Assembly: GCA_003645615.1 (NCBI GenBank)
Contig: QNBE01000003.1
Location: forward strand, 1-42,316
Reading direction: 5' to 3'
Origin: Caldifarciminota bacterium
Lineage (GTDB): Bacteria > Hydrothermota > Tepidihabitantia > B36-G15
DNA: 42,316 nt
The notes beneath the pieces are model-generated. The model was not told the origin of the DNA and ran no database searches. It worked only from the letters and a program-made list of their open reading frames with translations. How positions within the stretch are numbered: position 1 is the first letter of the stretch; each line of letters begins with the position of its first letter. Of the stretch, positions 28,152-37,287 are shown piece after piece. The translations under genes and the position numbers were made by a program.

Positions 28152-29631
28152 AAAGATCCTGATCGCCAATCGGGGTGAGATCGCAATTCGGGTGATGAGG
28201 GCCTGCCGGGAGCTCGGAATCACTGCGGTGACTGTCTACTCCGAGGCAGACCGGGCCTCCAAACATGTCCGGTATGCCGATGAGGCCTATGAGATCGGTC
28301 CACCCCCTTCAACCGAGAGCTATCTCCGGATCGACCGGATCATCGATGTCGCCAAAATCTCCGGCTGTCAGGCGATCCATCCCGGCTACGGCTTTCTGGC
28401 CGAAAATCCTGAGCTGCCCAAGGCCTGTGAAGCGGAGGGGATCATCTTTATCGGTCCCGATTCTAAGGCGATGGCACTGGTCGGTGACAAGACCCAGGCC
28501 CGTAGGACGGTCGAGGCAGCCGGAATACCGATCATCCCGGGGATCAAGGAGCCGATTGAGGATCTCAAAAAAGCCTCTGAGGTTGCCACCCGGCTTGGCT
28601 ATCCGATCCTGCTCAAGGCGGCCGGTGGAGGAGGTGGAAAGGGGATGAGGGTTGTCGAGAAGGAGGAGGAGCTCAAGTCCAGCTTCGAACGGGCCCAGTC
28701 CGAGGCCGAATCCGCCTTTGGTAATCCCGCCATCTATATCGAAAAATTTCTGATCCAGCCCCGCCATATCGAGATCCAGATCCTGGCCGACCATCATGGC
28801 AACATCATCCATCTCAATGAACGGGAGTGCTCAATCCAGCGCCGTTATCAGAAGCTGATCGAGGAATCGCCCAGTCCGATTGTTGATCCCGACCTGAGAG
28901 AGAAGATGGGTGAGGCGGCCAAACGGGCGATCAGGGCCTCGGGTTATACCAATGCCGGAACCGTAGAATTCTTAGTCGATCAAAAGAAGAACTTCTACTT
29001 TCTGGAGGTGAATGCCCGACTCCAGGTTGAACATCCGGTCACCGAGCTTGTCACCGGTGTCGACCTGGTCAAGGAGCAGATCCGGATCGCTGCCGGTGAA
29101 CCCCTCCGCTATGCTCAGGATGATATCGGCTTGAAGGGGGCGGCAATCGAATGCAGGATCTCGGCCGAGGATCCAGAGACCTTCCTCCCCTCAACCGGAA
29201 AGATCACCGAGATGATCGAACCGGCCGGTCCTGGTGTGAGGGTTGAGTCCGGTATCTATGAGGGCTATGAGGTCCCGGTCTATTACGACCCTCTAATCGC
29301 CAAGGTGATCACCTGGGGTCGGGACCGGAAGGAGGCGCTTTCCAGGATGGTCCGGGCCTTGGAGGAGTATCGGATCAAAGGGATCAAGACGACGATACCT
29401 TTCCATAAGCGGATACTGAACTACCCCCCCTTTATTGAGGGTAATTACCATACCCAGACCATAACCGAAGTTGAGCCGAGCATGGAGAACCACCATATCG
29501 AGATCGGGGCAGTTGCGGCCACGATTGTGGCCATGGCCGAGACCAGAATCAGCATTCAAAAGGCAAGACCCGGAATCAATCCCTGGAAACTCTCCGGGAG
29601 GGTCAATGGCCTACGTGGTTCAGGCTGGTGA
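28132..29631 (+). CDS. Biotin carboxylase (acetyl/propionyl-CoA carboxylase alpha type)
   Basis: [65 protein letters not shown]; start set to 28132. Confidence 0.95.
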   Translation: MATSPFRKILIANRGEIAIRVMRACRELGITAVTVYSEADRASKHVRYADEAYEIGPPPSTESYLRIDRIIDVAKISGCQAIHPGYGFLAENPELPKACEAEGIIFIGPDSKAMALVGDKTQARRTVEAAGIPIIPGIKEPIEDLKKASEVATRLGYPILLKAAGGGGGKGMRVVEKEEELKSSFERAQSEAESAFGNPAIYIEKFLIQPRHIEIQILADHHGNIIHLNERECSIQRRYQKLIEESPSPIVDPDLREKMGEAAKRAIRASGYTNAGTVEFLVDQKKNFYFLEVNARLQVEHPVTELVTGVDLVKEQIRIAAGEPLRYAQDDIGLKGAAIECRISAEDPETFLPSTGKITEMIEPAGPGVRVESGIYEGYEVPVYYDPLIAKVITWGRDRKEALSRMVRALEEYRIKGIKTTIPFHKRILNYPPFIEGNYHTQTITEVEPSMENHHIEIGAVAATIVAMAETRISIQKARPGINPWKLSGRVNGLRGSGW

Positions 29632-30109
29632 GGATCGTTTCAAGATCGAAGCAAAGAGGCTCGAGGCCAAGCCCCATGAGGATATCTATGAGGTCGAGAT
29701 CGATGGGCGGAAGATGGTAGTCTCGATCGCCCGGATCTCACCCACCCATCTCTCGATCCTGGTCGATAATAACTCCTACGATGTTGAGGTCGAGCGGTTT
29801 GGCAATGACTATCAGGTCTCAATCCGCGGGGAGGTCTATAACTTCCAGGTTCGGGACGAGCGGGAATTGGTCCACACCACCCACCATGAGAGTGGCGAGA
29901 GTATCATCACCGCACCGATGCCCGGTCTGGTCGTCGATGTTGTCGTCGAAAAAGGGAAGGAGGTAAAGAAGAAGGAGAAACTTCTGATCCTGGAGGCGAT
30001 GAAGATGCAGAATGAGATCCGTTCTCCCCGTGATGGTAAGGTGATTGAGATAAAGGTAGGACCGGGTGATTCAGTCAACACCGGTGATGAGCTATTGGTT
30101 ATCGGATGA
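29606..30109 (+). CDS. Biotin carboxyl carrier protein
   Basis: [20 protein letters not shown] biotinylation motif; start at 29606 with GGGAGGG SD. Confidence 0.9.
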   Translation: MAYVVQAGEDRFKIEAKRLEAKPHEDIYEVEIDGRKMVVSIARISPTHLSILVDNNSYDVEVERFGNDYQVSIRGEVYNFQVRDERELVHTTHHESGESIITAPMPGLVVDVVVEKGKEVKKKEKLLILEAMKMQNEIRSPRDGKVIEIKVGPGDSVNTGDELLVIG

Positions 30110-31662
30110 GCTTTAAACCCTATTATACTCCCGAGGATCTCAAAGATTTCGACTACGATCGTGATCTCGGTCGACCCGGCCATTTCCCTTATACCCGTGG
30201 TGTCTATGAGACGATGTATCTCGGTCGGCTCTGGACCATGCGCCAGTATGCCGGCTTTGGCACCGCTGAGGAGTCGAACCGCCGTTACCGCTATCTCCTC
30301 GATCAGGGTCAGACCGGCCTCTCGGTCGCCTTCGATTTGCCCACCCAGCTCGGTTACGACTCCGACCACCCTCTTGCCCGGGGTGAAGTCGGGAGGTGTG
30401 GTGTTGCCATCGATACGGTCGAGGATATGAAGATCCTCTTTGATGGGATCCCCCTGGATCGGGTCTCCACCTCGATGACCATAAATGCCACCGCTTTGGT
30501 CCTTCTGGCTATGTATCTTGTCGTTGCCGAGGAGGTGGGTATCGATCCTGAGAAGCTGACCGGGACGGTCCAGAACGATATCCTTAAAGAGTATATCGCC
30601 CGGGGGAATTATATCTATCCCCCCCGACCCTCAATTAGGCTCACCCTGGATTTGATTGAGTTCTGCAGACAGAACCTCCCGAAATGGAATCCCATCTCAA
30701 TCTCCGGCTATCACATCCGGGAAGCGGGGAGCAATGCGGTTCAGGAGATCGCCTTCACCTTGGCCAATGGAATCGCCTACCTGGAGGCGGCTCAGACCCG
30801 TGGCATCGATATCGATAGGTGTGCCGAACGTTTCTCCTTCTTCTTTGGAGCCCATAATAATCTCTTAGAGGAGGTGGCAAAGTTCCGGGCTGCCCGGAGG
30901 CTCTGGGCCCGGATCATCAAAGATCGTTTCGGCATCGAAAACCCCAAGGCCCAACGGCTCCGATTCCACACCCAGACTGCGGGTTGTACCCTGACCGCAC
31001 AGCAGCCGGAGAACAATGTTGTCCGGGTTGCCTTCCAGGCCTTAGCCGCAGTCCTGGGAGGAACCCAATCGCTCCATACCAATGCCAAAGATGAGGCACT
31101 GGCCCTGCCCACTGAGGACTCCGCCCTCCTGGCATTGAGGACCCAGCAGATCATCGCCCATGAGTCCGGGGTCGCCCAGACAATCGATCCCTTAGCTGGC
31201 TCCTATCTGATCGAATATCTGACCGACCAGATCGAAAAGGAGGCAAGGGATTATATCGACCAGATTGATCGGATGGGGGGTGCCATCGCCGCCGTTGAGA
31301 ATGGATTCTTCCGCCGCGAGATCGAAGATAGCGCTTACCAATATCAGAAAGAGGTGGAGGAGAAGAAACGGAAGATCGTTGGGGTGAATATATTTACCGA
31401 TGATCGGCAGCCGAGATATGAGATCCTCAAGGTTCGTCCCGAGGTTGAACACCGCCAGATTGAGCAGTTGAGAGCGATAAAGAAGAATCGAGATCAGAGA
31501 AGGGTTACCACCCTGCTTTCCCAACTGAAGGAAGAAGCAGCGGGGAAGAAGAATCTGATGCCAACCATCATCGAACTGGTTCGAGTTAGGGCAACCCTCG
31601 GGGAGATATCGGATGCTCTCCGAGCGGTCTTTGGTGAATACAAGGAGTTTCAGCGATTATGA
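30106..31662 (+). CDS. Methylmalonyl-CoA mutase large (catalytic) subunit, without B12-binding domain
   Basis: [120 protein letters not shown]; 518 aa. Confidence 0.92.
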   Translation: MSFKPYYTPEDLKDFDYDRDLGRPGHFPYTRGVYETMYLGRLWTMRQYAGFGTAEESNRRYRYLLDQGQTGLSVAFDLPTQLGYDSDHPLARGEVGRCGVAIDTVEDMKILFDGIPLDRVSTSMTINATALVLLAMYLVVAEEVGIDPEKLTGTVQNDILKEYIARGNYIYPPRPSIRLTLDLIEFCRQNLPKWNPISISGYHIREAGSNAVQEIAFTLANGIAYLEAAQTRGIDIDRCAERFSFFFGAHNNLLEEVAKFRAARRLWARIIKDRFGIENPKAQRLRFHTQTAGCTLTAQQPENNVVRVAFQALAAVLGGTQSLHTNAKDEALALPTEDSALLALRTQQIIAHESGVAQTIDPLAGSYLIEYLTDQIEKEARDYIDQIDRMGGAIAAVENGFFRREIEDSAYQYQKEVEEKKRKIVGVNIFTDDRQPRYEILKVRPEVEHRQIEQLRAIKKNRDQRRVTTLLSQLKEEAAGKKNLMPTIIELVRVRATLGEISDALRAVFGEYKEFQRL

Positions 31663-32042
31663 GGATCGATCACATCGGTATTGTCGTCAGGGATCTCGAC
31701 TCCGCCATCCGATTCTATCGGATGATCGGAGCCGAGATCGGCGAGCGGACCAGACTTGAGGAGCAAGGTGCTGACATCCAGGTGATCATCTTGGGAACCG
31801 CTCGTATCGAACTCCTCACCCCATTTAAGGAGGGACCGATCTCCAGGTTCCTGGAGAAACATGGTGAGGGGATGCATCACATCTGTATTGAGGTGGAGGA
31901 TATCGAGGAGATGATCGAGAGATTGAAGGCGGGCGGTTTTAAGATGGTGGATGAGGAGCCCAGACCCGGACTGGAGGGGCTCATCGCCTTCATCCATCCC
32001 AAACTGACCCACCATGTCCTCTATGAGTTGAAAGAGAGGTGA
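31659..32042 (+). CDS. mce: Methylmalonyl-CoA epimerase (VOC family)
   Basis: [54 protein letters not shown]. Confidence 0.92.
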   Translation: MRIDHIGIVVRDLDSAIRFYRMIGAEIGERTRLEEQGADIQVIILGTARIELLTPFKEGPISRFLEKHGEGMHHICIEVEDIEEMIERLKAGGFKMVDEEPRPGLEGLIAFIHPKLTHHVLYELKER

Positions 32043-32045
32043 AGT

Positions 32046-33230
32046 ATGGATAAAGACAACATGTCCCTCGAGACCCTTGTCGTCCATGGGGCCCAGAAAC
32101 CGGATCCAACCACCGGGGCCATCTCAACACCGATCTACCAGACCTCGACCTTTGTCTTCAAGGATCCCGACCACGGTGCCCGACTCTTCCGGGGTGAAGA
32201 GGAGGGTTATATCTACACCCGAGTTGGCAATCCGACGATCGAGATCCTGGAGCGGAAGCTCGCCCTGCTCGAATCTGCTGAGGCCGGAGTTGCCTTCGCC
32301 TCGGGGATGGCGGCAATCTTCAACACCATCATCTCCATCGCATCAGCCGGTGATCATATCATCGTCGATGATACCGTCTATGGGGGAACCTACGCCCTGA
32401 TGACCAAGATCATCCCAAGGCTCGGGATCGAGGTCTCAATCGTTAACTGCGCCGATGAGAAGGAGATCGAGAGTAAGATAAAGGGGAATACCAGGCTCAT
32501 CTTTTTTGAAACCCCTTCCAATCCAACCCTGAAGGTTATCGATATCGGGCAGATATCACGGCTCGGTCACGACCATAAACTTGTCGTTGTGGTCGATAAC
32601 ACCTTTGCGACCCCCATCCTCCAGCGTCCGATCGAGCATGGTGCTGATATTGTGGTCCATTCGATGACCAAGTATCTGAGTGGACATGGAGATACTATCG
32701 GCGGGATCGTGGTAGGCAGGAGGGAGTATATTGAAAGGTTGAGGGAGGAGACGGCAATCGATGTCGGAAGCTGTATCTCACCGTTTAATGCCTGGCTCAT
32801 CCTCCGCGGTATCAAGACCTTGTATCTTCGGATGATCCGCCATTCGGAGAATGCCTATAAGGTGGCAAGATTCCTGAAGGATCATCCCAAGGTGGAGCGG
32901 GTGATGTATCCCGGTCTTGAGGATGATCCCGGCCATAAGATCGCCAGAAAGCAGATGCTACTCTTCGGCGGGATGGTATCCTTTGAGATTGCTGGTGGTC
33001 GGGAGGCGGGCAAGAGGCTGCTCTCCAATCTCAACCTCTGCACCTTGGCGGTCAGTCTTGGTGATACCGACACCCTGATCGAACACCCGGCCTCAATGAC
33101 CCATTCCACCTATTCCGATGAGGAGTGCCTAAAGTTTGGCATCACCCCTGGTCTGATCCGAATCTCGGTTGGGATCGAAAATGGAACTGAGATCTGCGAG
33201 GATCTGGCCCGGGGGTTGGAGGGTGTCTAA
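32046..33230 (+). CDS. Trans-sulfuration family PLP enzyme, methionine gamma-lyase-like
   Basis: TGAISTPIYQTSTFVF, GYIYTRVGNPT, FASGMAAI, VVDNTFATPILQRP, HSMTKYLSGHGDTIGGIVVG, HPASMTHSTY. Confidence 0.85.
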   Translation: MDKDNMSLETLVVHGAQKPDPTTGAISTPIYQTSTFVFKDPDHGARLFRGEEEGYIYTRVGNPTIEILERKLALLESAEAGVAFASGMAAIFNTIISIASAGDHIIVDDTVYGGTYALMTKIIPRLGIEVSIVNCADEKEIESKIKGNTRLIFFETPSNPTLKVIDIGQISRLGHDHKLVVVVDNTFATPILQRPIEHGADIVVHSMTKYLSGHGDTIGGIVVGRREYIERLREETAIDVGSCISPFNAWLILRGIKTLYLRMIRHSENAYKVARFLKDHPKVERVMYPGLEDDPGHKIARKQMLLFGGMVSFEIAGGREAGKRLLSNLNLCTLAVSLGDTDTLIEHPASMTHSTYSDEECLKFGITPGLIRISVGIENGTEICEDLARGLEGV

Positions 33231-34017
33231 TCTCCTCATCTTAGTAGGCTCAGAACGGAAGAAAGGGAATTCCGAACTTCTTTCCCGGCTGGCGATCAGG
33301 CGGGCCCTCACCTATTTTGATCGAGGTGAGCTTATCTTTCTGAGAGACTTCAATCTCCTCCCCTGCAATGGCTGTATGGCCTGTATCGTCGGCGATAAGG
33401 CCTGCCCCCTTTCCGATGATTTTTATCCACTTTTGGATCGGATCGAATGGGCCAGCCATCTCCTCATCTTCGCCCCCACCTATGTCCTGATGCCCCCGGC
33501 CAAATTGAAGCTCCTCTTAGATCGCTATATTGCCGCTTATCCGAAGCGGAGGAAGGTTAAGCGGTTTGGAGGTGTGGGGGCGGTGATCGCCCTTCCTGAG
33601 TATGCCCAGTTCCAGCTTCCCTTCCTGAATCTCTTTCTCCTCGCCTTCGGTTTCGAACCGGTGATCAATCTCGAATTCATCGGTGCCGGTCCTGGTGAGG
33701 TCTTGCTTGATGATCAGCTACTTACTAAGATTGATAAACTGCTGACCAACCTCAGTAAAGGGGAAAAGGAGATTGGCGAGGGTTGCTGCCCCTTCTGCCT
33801 TTCACCTCTTTTATACTATGAGAAGGGAAAATTCTTCTGTCCGATCTGCAATGTCCCGGTAGAGTTAAGGGATGGAATTCCGGTCTATTCCGGTTCACCC
33901 CGCTGGAATGAGGCGACCCAGGAGGATCACTATCAGAACTGGATCCTGAAGACGAGGGACCGCTTCCGCGCTCGGCTCAGAGCGATTCTTAAGAAGAAGC
34001 GGGAACTTTCCTTATAA
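33223..34017 (+). CDS. Iron-sulfur flavoprotein-like NADPH-dependent FMN reductase with C-terminal zinc-ribbon-like module
   Basis: GTG start at 33223; LLILVGSERKKGNSELLSRLA flavodoxin-like start, CNGCMACIVGDKAC (CX2CX2CX6C), C-terminal CPFC...CPIC. Confidence 0.75.
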   Translation: MSNLLILVGSERKKGNSELLSRLAIRRALTYFDRGELIFLRDFNLLPCNGCMACIVGDKACPLSDDFYPLLDRIEWASHLLIFAPTYVLMPPAKLKLLLDRYIAAYPKRRKVKRFGGVGAVIALPEYAQFQLPFLNLFLLAFGFEPVINLEFIGAGPGEVLLDDQLLTKIDKLLTNLSKGEKEIGEGCCPFCLSPLLYYEKGKFFCPICNVPVELRDGIPVYSGSPRWNEATQEDHYQNWILKTRDRFRARLRAILKKKRELSL

Positions 34018-34440
34018 CTGTATCTTTACTGGATAGCTGAGATCACCGATGATGGTTGAGATATGGGCCTTCCCTTCTAAGCGGTAGTCGGCGGTTTTCA
34101 GCTTGATCGCCTCGACGATTGCCTCACCGATCTTCTTATAAACTAAGGTTATGGTTGTGGTAAAACGGGCCGATTTCTTCGCCTTGATCCTGAGTCCCTT
34201 ACCAGTAGTTCCGGAGAAGACCGAGGTATTGTTAACATAGAGGGTGTAGGTGAGGCGGTCGAGGACGGCATCGATCCGATTGGGATTTTCCACCTTGATC
34301 TCAAAGTCGAGCTTAAGATCGGTAAAGGAGAAGTCATAGGTATGGACCGACTCCAAGGAGAATCGACACTGGTGCAATGCCAGCCGTTCTCTAAAAAAGG
34401 AGCAGTTGAGAAGGAAAATCAGGATTAGGAACCGGTTCAC
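34012..34440 (-). CDS. LEA14/water-stress-domain-like exported protein
   Basis: FTDLKLDFEIKVENPNRIDAVLDRLTYTLYVNNTSVFSGTTGKGLRIKAKKSARFTTTITLVY. Confidence 0.7.
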   Translation of the reverse strand: MNRFLILIFLLNCSFFRERLALHQCRFSLESVHTYDFSFTDLKLDFEIKVENPNRIDAVLDRLTYTLYVNNTSVFSGTTGKGLRIKAKKSARFTTTITLVYKKIGEAIVEAIKLKTADYRLEGKAHISTIIGDLSYPVKIQL

Positions 34441-35000
34441 TCCTCCCCCTCATGGAAGATCGATTCGGAGAGTCTCCGGATGATCTCGGGATCCTTCAGG
34501 ATATCGGTGAGACGGCGGGCAACATCGGGTTCCTTCCTCCGGAGGAAGTTGAGCCGTTCCTTAACCCGCCGATAACTCGGCCTTTCTGATTTAAGCTCAC
34601 ACTTCAACTCCTCAATCTCGGCTAAGAGGTCGTCCTTGGTAAGTGATCGGGGACGGCTCCGGGCCACATCCCGCTTCAACTCCTCCAGACGGTGAATCGG
34701 ATCAGCCTTCTTTTCTATCTGATCCTTCCGGAACCTGAGATCAAACTCAAAATCATCCTCAACCAGATCGATCCCCTTGGCGGTTATCCGGGCCGAGATG
34801 AAGACATCCCCTTCCCTCGGTTTCTGCAGTTCAACATAGCCTTTCTCTTCAAGATAGATCATATTATAGTCAAGACGTTGGAGTGGCACCCCGATGATCT
34901 CACAGAACTCCTTGGCCAAGATCCGATGATAGGGGTGCTCCTGAAACTTCTCATAGAGGAGTCTGAGGATCTGCCGTCTCAGCTCACGGTCGCCGATCAT
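34437..35000 (-). CDS. Winged-helix-like DNA-binding protein
   Basis: Helical N-terminus LRRQILRLLYEKFQEHPYHRILAKEFCEIIGVPLQRLDYNMIYLEEKGYVEL resembling wHTH; charged helical C-terminus. Confidence 0.6.
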   Translation of the reverse strand: MIGDRELRRQILRLLYEKFQEHPYHRILAKEFCEIIGVPLQRLDYNMIYLEEKGYVELQKPREGDVFISARITAKGIDLVEDDFEFDLRFRKDQIEKKADPIHRLEELKRDVARSRPRSLTKDDLLAEIEELKCELKSERPSYRRVKERLNFLRRKEPDVARRLTDILKDPEIIRRLSESIFHEGEE

Positions 35001-35008
35001 TATCGGTT

Positions 35009-35082
35009 CGCGCCTGGAGGGAATCGAACCCCCAGCCTGTGGATTCGAAGTCCACCGCTCTATCCGATTGAGCTACAGGCGC
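35009..35082 (-). tRNA. tRNA-Arg (anticodon TCG)
   Basis: Minus strand GCGCCTG TA GCTC..GAGC GTGGA CTTCGAA TCCAC ... GGGGG TTCGATT CCCTC CAGGCGC G; complete cloverleaf, CCA not encoded. Confidence 0.93.
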
Positions 35083-35084
35083 AA

Positions 35085-35099
35085 GGGGGCTTCGCCCCC
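35085..35099 (-). other. GC-rich hairpin in the tRNA 5' leader (GGGGGC-GAA-GCCCCC)
   Basis: Perfect 6-bp stem, 3-nt loop, 2 nt from the mature tRNA 5' end. Confidence 0.7.
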
Positions 35100-35125
35100 G
35101 GGAAAAATCATCCTCATACCTTCCA

Positions 35126-35153
35126 ATTATAATTGACGGCCAATTGAGGTCAA
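35126..35153 (-). promoter_or_regulatory. Predicted tRNA promoter (TTGACC-N16-TATAAT)
   Basis: + strand attata / 16 nt / ggtcaa. Confidence 0.75.
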
Positions 35154-35194
35154 CCATCCTTGGTATTAAGTGGACCGAACGAAGGGATGGATCT

Positions 35195-36130
35195 TTACTT
35201 CAGGACTAAGAACTTTATGCTCCTGATCCCTTTCTTCCCCCTAATCCGGGCGAAGTAGATCCCGCTGGGGAGAGGAGGACGAAATTCACCACTCTGGTCA
35301 ATCCTGACCTTTCTCTCTTCACAACATCTTCCCGCAACATCATAGACTTCAACCATCCAGCTTCCGGAACCGTGGATTCTTACCCCACCCAGAATCGGGT
35401 AAAGGAGTGGAAGCTGCGAAGTTTCCGCCTCCCTGATCCCGATATAACCGGTATCCACCGCCTCGGTATAGAGGATCATGGTTGCCGCCCAGACCCAGAT
35501 GTTGAAAAGCCTCACCGTATCAATGATCACGGTCGAATCCCTGATCACCCCCAAATAGGGAACCAGATGCTGGAGATCACGGATCCAGAGCCGGCAGGAG
35601 TCACTAATATAGCTCTGCCAGCCGCGTAGGAAGATGGTGAGATCGAGCTGGAAGGCATAGAAGGTACCAAGGGGAACAGAGATAGGTAGACTGTCGCTCA
35701 CCAGCGCTGATGACTGCTCGACAATCAGTGTATCGTCGATCCCATCGTTATCGAAATCACCAATCAGGGTATCACCAACCAGACCGAGATCCCAGCGTGA
35801 CCCCACGGTGAAAGGAATAACATAAGACTTCACCTGAACCGTCTCACCCAAAACGGTATAGGTAAAGAGGGAATCGCCGATCTCCCAGGAGAGGGTGGTA
35901 TCGGCACGGGGACTGAGATCGGAGATCCGCACCCTTCTCGTCAGATAGGCGGGATGGCCCTGATAGGTGAGGGTATCGAGCACCGAGAAGGTATCGGTAA
36001 TGGTGATATCGCCGGAGTCGGAGGTAAGGGTATGGAGAGAATCGAATCCCTGGGAGTAAGTAAAGAAGTGGTAATCAAGCCCCAGATATTCCCCCACCGG
36101 TCCACTAAGTATAAATAACAATAGAATCAT
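35195..36130 (-). CDS. Secreted protein with T9SS-like C-terminal domain
   Basis: Signal peptide; C-term WMVEVYDVAGRCCEERKVRIDQSGEFRPPLPSGIYFARIRGKKGIRSIKFLVLK. Confidence 0.75.
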   Translation of the reverse strand: MILLLFILSGPVGEYLGLDYHFFTYSQGFDSLHTLTSDSGDITITDTFSVLDTLTYQGHPAYLTRRVRISDLSPRADTTLSWEIGDSLFTYTVLGETVQVKSYVIPFTVGSRWDLGLVGDTLIGDFDNDGIDDTLIVEQSSALVSDSLPISVPLGTFYAFQLDLTIFLRGWQSYISDSCRLWIRDLQHLVPYLGVIRDSTVIIDTVRLFNIWVWAATMILYTEAVDTGYIGIREAETSQLPLLYPILGGVRIHGSGSWMVEVYDVAGRCCEERKVRIDQSGEFRPPLPSGIYFARIRGKKGIRSIKFLVLK

Positions 36131-37287
36131 CCTACCTCCAGATTAAGATCAATAAGTTCATGATAGTAATCCGCTATCTGGGCGGCAATCTTCATCCAAT
36201 CGAACTCCCTGGCCCGAGAACCTCCCCCCATTACCAGCTGCTTCCTCAGCCGACCATTGCTGAAGATATCAACCACCGCCTTGCGGATCGCTTCCGGATC
36301 CCGAGGTGGCACAAGATAGCCATCTTTAAGATGAGTAATCACCTCATTATATCCGAGGATATTAGAAGCAATAACCGGAACTCCGGATGCCATCGCCTCC
36401 AGAAGCACGATCCCGAAGGACTCCCCTCCGGTTGATGGAAATACCGCCACCTCGGCGGAGCGATAGATTGAAGGGAGCGAGTCGGGTGGGATATAGCCGA
36501 GATAGTGGATATGGCGGTGATACTTAGCATCCACGAGCCTGAGATATCTACCGATATCCCCTTCGCCAGCGATGAAGAGGTTGACCGATCCCAGATCTTC
36601 AACCAGTCCAGGAAGGGCCCGGATTAGATATTCCAGGCCCTTTCGAGGATCGAGCCGGCCGACAAAGAGGATCCGACGATCATACCGGATGAGGTCATCG
36701 ACCGGGCTCACCTCGGGATTAAATCTCCTGGTATCGATCCCATTACCGATAATCCGGTAGTCGGCCGGAAAATGGGGATGGATAGCCCTGAGGGCGGTCT
36801 GGGAGACGACAATCCGTCCATCGAGCCTCTTAAACGGCCCCCGGCTGATCGGTTTTGCATAAGGATAGAGGTTGCGCCCGGAGAAGGCGGTATGGAAGGT
36901 GGCAACATTTATTCCGGTTGAGTAGTGGAGAGCCCAATAGGGGAGGTTGTAACCGATCGGACAGTGGGTATGGACGACATCGAACCTTTCTCTCCTCAAG
37001 AAGTTCCGGACCTTGAGTGGAAGGAGGGGGTCGAAGGTGAGGGTTATGGTCGATTTATTACCCTTAACCAGGATCACCCTTCCGATCCGATGGACCCACT
37101 CAGGATCATGATAATTCCCCGGATAAGATGGGGCAAGGACGTGGGCATCATGTCCCAGTTCCCTAAGGGCCGAGGTAAGATGGAAGAGATGCTCACTCAC
37201 CCCTCCAGGATGGGGATGATAGGCATCCGATACCTGGAGGAGTTTAAGACATGATCTCTTGGAATCTCTGCCGATCGAGCCGCTCAC
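36127..37287 (-). CDS. Glycosyltransferase family 4 (GT-B)
   Basis: SDAYHPHPGGVSEHLFHLTSALRELGHDAHVLAP, FVGRLDPRKGLEYLIRALP, FPSTGGESFGIVLLEAMASGVPVIAS. Confidence 0.93.
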   Translation of the reverse strand: MSGSIGRDSKRSCLKLLQVSDAYHPHPGGVSEHLFHLTSALRELGHDAHVLAPSYPGNYHDPEWVHRIGRVILVKGNKSTITLTFDPLLPLKVRNFLRRERFDVVHTHCPIGYNLPYWALHYSTGINVATFHTAFSGRNLYPYAKPISRGPFKRLDGRIVVSQTALRAIHPHFPADYRIIGNGIDTRRFNPEVSPVDDLIRYDRRILFVGRLDPRKGLEYLIRALPGLVEDLGSVNLFIAGEGDIGRYLRLVDAKYHRHIHYLGYIPPDSLPSIYRSAEVAVFPSTGGESFGIVLLEAMASGVPVIASNILGYNEVITHLKDGYLVPPRDPEAIRKAVVDIFSNGRLRKQLVMGGGSRAREFDWMKIAAQIADYYHELIDLNLEVG

